A program made the translations under genes and the position numbers. A DNA stretch of 64,000 bases, taken from positions 1 through 64,000 of the forward strand of contig JAPOXK010000006.1 of NCBI GenBank assembly GCA_026707145.1, given 5' to 3'. The notes below the pieces were generated by a model. The model saw only the letters and a program-made list of their open reading frames with translations. It had not been told where the DNA came from and ran no database searches. Below, piece after piece: positions 60,973 through 64,000 of the stretch (its first letter is position 1; each line of letters starts with the position of its first letter). This DNA is from Chloroflexota bacterium (lineage in GTDB: Bacteria > Chloroflexota > Dehalococcoidia > Bin125).

Positions 60973-62324
60973 TCCGACGCTTCCTCGTCCGTTTCCGTAT
61001 CTTCTCCCGCATCTTCCTCCTCCTCCTCTTCCTCTTCCTCTTCGATCACCACCACCACCTCTCCAGGGCGCAGCGTCACGGCCACGCCGGGCATCGCATC
61101 GAACTCCACGGGTAGCGGATAAAGGCCCGGCGTCAAGTCAGTTAAATCGACGATCGCAGTGCCTCTCCCTTCCACAATTTCGGCGATCGCCACAGACGGT
61201 CCTGCGAGCGTCAGGGTAACCAGGAGTGGACGTACATCCGCAATCAAGCCGTCGCCAAGTCCCACCGCCTCCACCGGCAGCAGGAAAGCTGTCTCGGTAT
61301 GGATCGGTTCGATCGCTACCCGAACAGAGACGGTCGTCTCGGTTTCAAGCGCCAGCCCGGCAGGGAGCACCAACCCCACATCCGTTCTGAAATCCGCCTC
61401 GTGCGCAGCTACGGAGATCGGCACCGTCGTCACCGTTTCGATACCCCCCAGTGCATCGAGCGTCCCAACGACGACTACATTGAGCGGCTCCACTCCCACG
61501 CCAGCCACCCGAAAACCGGTACGAGGACGCCCGGTCAGCTGGGGCTCCACCGCCACCGAACTGCGGAACGTCACCTGCTCCACAGGCACCCGCACATCGA
61601 CCGTGGCGGGGGCAATTCGCACACCACTGACTGCGGCGCCGGTGGCCGTGCGAGCTTGGAGGATCGCCGTCACCTCGATCGCAACGGTCGCCCCTCCTAG
61701 ATCAACCGCGGCCACCACCACATCCACAAGGTCCACAAGCTGCCGGATACCACTCACCATCACTGTCGTCGCCGACAGCTCCGGCTCTCCGACCTCGAAT
61801 CCCAATGGTGGAGGGTTCGCGTGCACCACGGTCACCGGCAGCGAGCGCTGCTCTACCGGTTCCAGGATCACCTCCACGGATTCCGGCGTGACCGAGCGGA
61901 CTCGCACCTCGTCCGCCAAGGACCGTACACGCACCGGTACGTTGTGCGATCCCGCTTCGAGTCCCGCCAGGTCCACGGTCGCGACGAAGTCATCCGCGAT
62001 CACCGCCTGCACACTCGACTCGCTGCCCGCGATATTGATGGAGGCCGTGGGCAGCCGGTTGGCCGGTGCGAGGCCGTTCGGCGTGTTGACCGCCTCGACT
62101 GCCAACCCGAATCCCAGCCGTTCCTCTACTGTTTCCAGCTCGGAGTCAGTCACCAAAAACCAGATCACGAGCGCAAGAATCACGGAGACCGTGGCGAGGA
62201 TGAGGTTGCTCGCCAGGCTCCGCCCGCGCCGGCGCGATCGTCGCCAGCCCCGCAGTATCTCAGGCCTCCGTCCGCGACGTACGTAGCCGGAACTCGCGCC
62301 AGGCGCCGTTCGTGAGGGTACCAA
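60969..62324 (-). CDS. cdaR: YbbR domain protein (CdaR)
   Basis: 451-aa membrane-anchored regulator of diadenylate cyclase. A basic N terminus precedes one helix (about 38-61), then three to four YbbR-like beta domains (recurring V.LxGL..G.. VPVRV and VEVxLEPVxxRxLPV patterns). The C terminus is a strongly acidic tail with a run of about ten Glu. Position right after cdaA, overlapping it by 65 nt, matches the cdaA-cdaR (ybbR) operons of Firmicutes. The start is uncertain because of that overlap, but no downstream start codon gives the membrane helix. Confidence 0.88.
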   Translation of the reverse strand: MVPSRTAPGASSGYVRRGRRPEILRGWRRSRRRGRSLASNLILATVSVILALVIWFLVTDSELETVEERLGFGLAVEAVNTPNGLAPANRLPTASINIAGSESSVQAVIADDFVATVDLAGLEAGSHNVPVRVRSLADEVRVRSVTPESVEVILEPVEQRSLPVTVVHANPPPLGFEVGEPELSATTVMVSGIRQLVDLVDVVVAAVDLGGATVAIEVTAILQARTATGAAVSGVRIAPATVDVRVPVEQVTFRSSVAVEPQLTGRPRTGFRVAGVGVEPLNVVVVGTLDALGGIETVTTVPISVAAHEADFRTDVGLVLPAGLALETETTVSVRVAIEPIHTETAFLLPVEAVGLGDGLIADVRPLLVTLTLAGPSVAIAEIVEGRGTAIVDLTDLTPGLYPLPVEFDAMPGVAVTLRPGEVVVVIEEEEEEEEEEDAGEDTETDEEASE

Positions 62325-63090
62325 GCAGCGTGCGCAACCGCTGCTCGTTGAGCCGCTGCACGAGCCGCCCGCCCATTGCCACCGAGATCAGGCCCGTCTC
62401 CTCGGACACCACGACCGCGATGGCGTCGGTCTGTTCGCTGATCCCCAGCGCCGCCCGATGGCGAAGCCCCACATGCGCGCCACGGACCGCCCGCTGCGGC
62501 GACACGGGCAGCGTGCAGGCGGCTGCAACCACTCGCTCCGGCCGCAGCAATACAGCCCCGTCGTGCAGCGGAGAATTCGGGTAGAAGATCCCCTCCAACA
62601 GCGCGGGCGTCGGTAGCGCATCGACAGGCGTCCCCGTATCGGCGATCTCTTGCAATCCCGTCTCCCGCTCGATCACCATCAACGCCCCCGCGCGCTGCGT
62701 CGACAGCTCACCAGCCGCCACGCTCACCGCATCGATCAACGAGTCGTAGCCGTCCCGTCTCACGCCGACGAGCGAGCGCACCCCCGTCCGCCCCACGCGC
62801 TCCAGGGCACGGCGGAACTCCGGTTGGAACACGATCAGCACGAACAAGGCCAACACGGCGAGGGCGTTGTTGACCAGCCAGCTCAGCACGGCGAGGTCGA
62901 ACACACGGCTCACCAGCACGATCGCCACCACCACGATGCCGATGCCGCGCACCACCGGCATCGCGCTTGTGCCACGCACCAAGCGCAGCAACGCAAAGAT
63001 CACGAAGGCCAAGATCGCGACCTCAAATACCGCTGGCCAGCCGAAGCCGGAAAACACGTCCGTAATAGCGTCGAAGAGGTCGTCGTTCAT
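62260..63090 (-). CDS. cdaA: diadenylate cyclase CdaA
   Basis: 276-aa membrane protein: three N-terminal helices (about residues 15-110) followed by the DisA_N cyclase domain. The active-site pieces LHDGAVLL (DGA), AHVGLRHRAALGISEQTDAIAVVVSEETG (RHR), and GxLSTQRAGAL are present, so it should make cyclic di-AMP from ATP, a second messenger that controls osmolyte uptake and wall homeostasis. No c-di-AMP phosphodiesterase is seen in the window. It is followed by cdaR. Confidence 0.94.
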   Translation of the reverse strand: MNDDLFDAITDVFSGFGWPAVFEVAILAFVIFALLRLVRGTSAMPVVRGIGIVVVAIVLVSRVFDLAVLSWLVNNALAVLALFVLIVFQPEFRRALERVGRTGVRSLVGVRRDGYDSLIDAVSVAAGELSTQRAGALMVIERETGLQEIADTGTPVDALPTPALLEGIFYPNSPLHDGAVLLRPERVVAAACTLPVSPQRAVRGAHVGLRHRAALGISEQTDAIAVVVSEETGLISVAMGGRLVQRLNEQRLRTLLGTLTNGAWREFRLRTSRTEA

Positions 63091-63226
63091 GAGCGCCCCG
63101 CGAATCCGGCCGACGCGTCACCTATCGCGCGCGCCTGACGCCGCACTAGGGACATCCCGGCCCCTGGCAACGACATTCTCGCTCGTACGGCCCACTCATC
63201 GGGCCTGCATCGCCCACGTGTGACCG

Positions 63227-64000
63227 TCAATCCTGGCCCACTAGGCGCCACAACACCGCTTGCTGGGCATGCAACCGGTTCTCAGCCTGCGCGAACACCA
63301 CCGATTGCTCGCTTTCGATCGCCGCGTCCGTGATCTCCTCACCGCGATGGGCGGGAAGGTCGTGCATCACGATCGCTCCCGGACGAGCAAGCGCCAGCAA
63401 CTCCCGTGAAACCTGATAGCCGAGGAACGCGCGCCGCCGCGCGGCGGCTTCATCCTCTTGCCCCATGCTGGTCCAGACATCCGTGTAGACGACGTCGGCC
63501 CCGGCAACCGCTTCCCGGGGGTCTTCCAGGAGCCGGATGCTGCCGCCCGACGCCTCCCCCCGACTCGCCGCCACTGTCGTGCTGGCCTCGTCCAGCGTGA
63601 ACGCCGGCGGCGATGCCAGGCGCACATGCATTCCCACGGAGGCCGCCCCAAGCGCCAGGGAGCGCGCCACGTTGTTGCCATCTCCGACGTAGGCCAGCGT
63701 ATGTCCCTGTGTTCCTCCCAGCTGCTCCCGAACGGTGAGCAGATCCGCGAGCGCCTGGCAGGGATGCTCCCAATCGGATAGGGCGTTGATCACCGGCACG
63801 CCGGACCAATCCGCAAGCTCGACCAGCACCTCCTGGCTGAAGGTGCGGCAGGCGATGGCGTCGCAGTAGCCGCCGAGCACGCGCGCCACGTCTTTGACGG
63901 GCTCGCGCTTACCCAGCCCCACCTCCGCCGGGGACAGATAGAGCGCTGTACCACCCAACCGCTGCATGGCCAATTCGAAGGAGACCCGCGTCCGCAGCGA
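63227..64000 (-). CDS. argF: ornithine carbamoyltransferase, C-terminal part (cut by window edge)
   Basis: 257 codons of an approximately 305-aa enzyme; the N-terminal carbamoyl-phosphate domain begins outside the window. SLRTRVSFELAMQ lies at the right edge, followed by SDWEHPCQALADLLTVREQLG, YVGDGNNVARSLALGAASVG, DVVYTDVWTSMGQ (TDxWxSMG ornithine loop) and MHDLPAHRGEEI (HxLPxxR). It joins carbamoyl phosphate to ornithine in arginine synthesis. It is separated from cdaA by about 135 bp with no gene. Confidence 0.95.
   Translation of the reverse strand, partial: SLRTRVSFELAMQRLGGTALYLSPAEVGLGKREPVKDVARVLGGYCDAIACRTFSQEVLVELADWSGVPVINALSDWEHPCQALADLLTVREQLGGTQGHTLAYVGDGNNVARSLALGAASVGMHVRLASPPAFTLDEASTTVAASRGEASGGSIRLLEDPREAVAGADVVYTDVWTSMGQEDEAAARRRAFLGYQVSRELLALARPGAIVMHDLPAHRGEEITDAAIESEQSVVFAQAENRLHAQQAVLWRLVGQD

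Noticed and set aside
61010-61045. Short CTC/CTT repeat that looks like a microsatellite
   Set aside because: It encodes the Glu-rich tail of CdaR in frame and needs no separate repeat entry.

Overview
The window looks like chromosomal DNA from a GC-rich, uncultured-type member of the Chloroflexota. The evidence is the partial 16S rRNA at the left edge, which carries the 'gaggaatcttg' signature around position 360 of the molecule, the dense mostly housekeeping gene order, frequent GTG starts, a GuaB3-type IMP dehydrogenase relative, and the lineage-style GpsA and DUF2344 proteins. The class cannot be fixed by eye; Dehalococcoidia or SAR202-like is a guess. No phage, insertion sequence, CRISPR array or plasmid function was seen.

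Layout. 1-668: 5' end of a 16S rRNA gene with its leader and promoter (minus strand). 669-7626 (minus): a strong promoter, then methylmalonyl-CoA mutase large subunit, a double-domain VOC protein (epimerase), B12-binding mutase subunit, MeaB, a DUF2344 protein, a histidine phosphatase, an FtsB/DivIC-like protein and TilS, closed by a hairpin terminator. 7627-9095: a gene-poor stretch with a decayed winged-helix regulator. 9096-13912: a large secreted protein with PPC-like repeats, a tiny membrane protein, a membrane-anchored cyclophilin and a family 2 glycosyltransferase.

14341-22916 is the most unusual part. An MMPL/RND lipid transporter is followed by a clear sterol C-24 methyltransferase (Erg6/SMT family), a GPP34-cytochrome P450 fusion, a Rieske non-haem iron oxygenase and a flavin amine-oxidase-like enzyme. 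Together they look like a bacterial sterol-tailoring island. No squalene epoxidase or oxidosqualene cyclase lies in the window, so the sterol must be made elsewhere in the genome or taken up.

23076-41865 is core metabolism and information processing: Tag glycosylase, tRNA-Arg(CCG), a VOC protein, ComM, Rel/Spo, HisS, RF1 with its methyltransferase PrmC, GuaB3, RsmI, MetG-TatD-polyprenyl synthase, FmdB, RecO, RecR, YbaB, DnaX and YbeY. 41837-51303 is a complex I operon that encodes subunits A, C, D, H, J, K, L, M and N and a DUF2007-like protein. It lacks NuoB and NuoI, so none of the iron-sulfur subunits is encoded here.

51422-57848 holds an acetyltransferase-like protein, a PHP phosphoesterase, two copies of a split MaoC-type hydratase pair, a GNAT, a Nudix hydrolase and a HEAT-repeat protein. 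57928-63090 (minus) is CdaA-CdaR (c-di-AMP synthesis), Der, PlsY and GpsA, tightly coupled. The right edge cuts ornithine carbamoyltransferase. Several genes have a -10-like hexamer only 5-9 nt before the start codon and no Shine-Dalgarno, which suggests frequent leaderless transcription.
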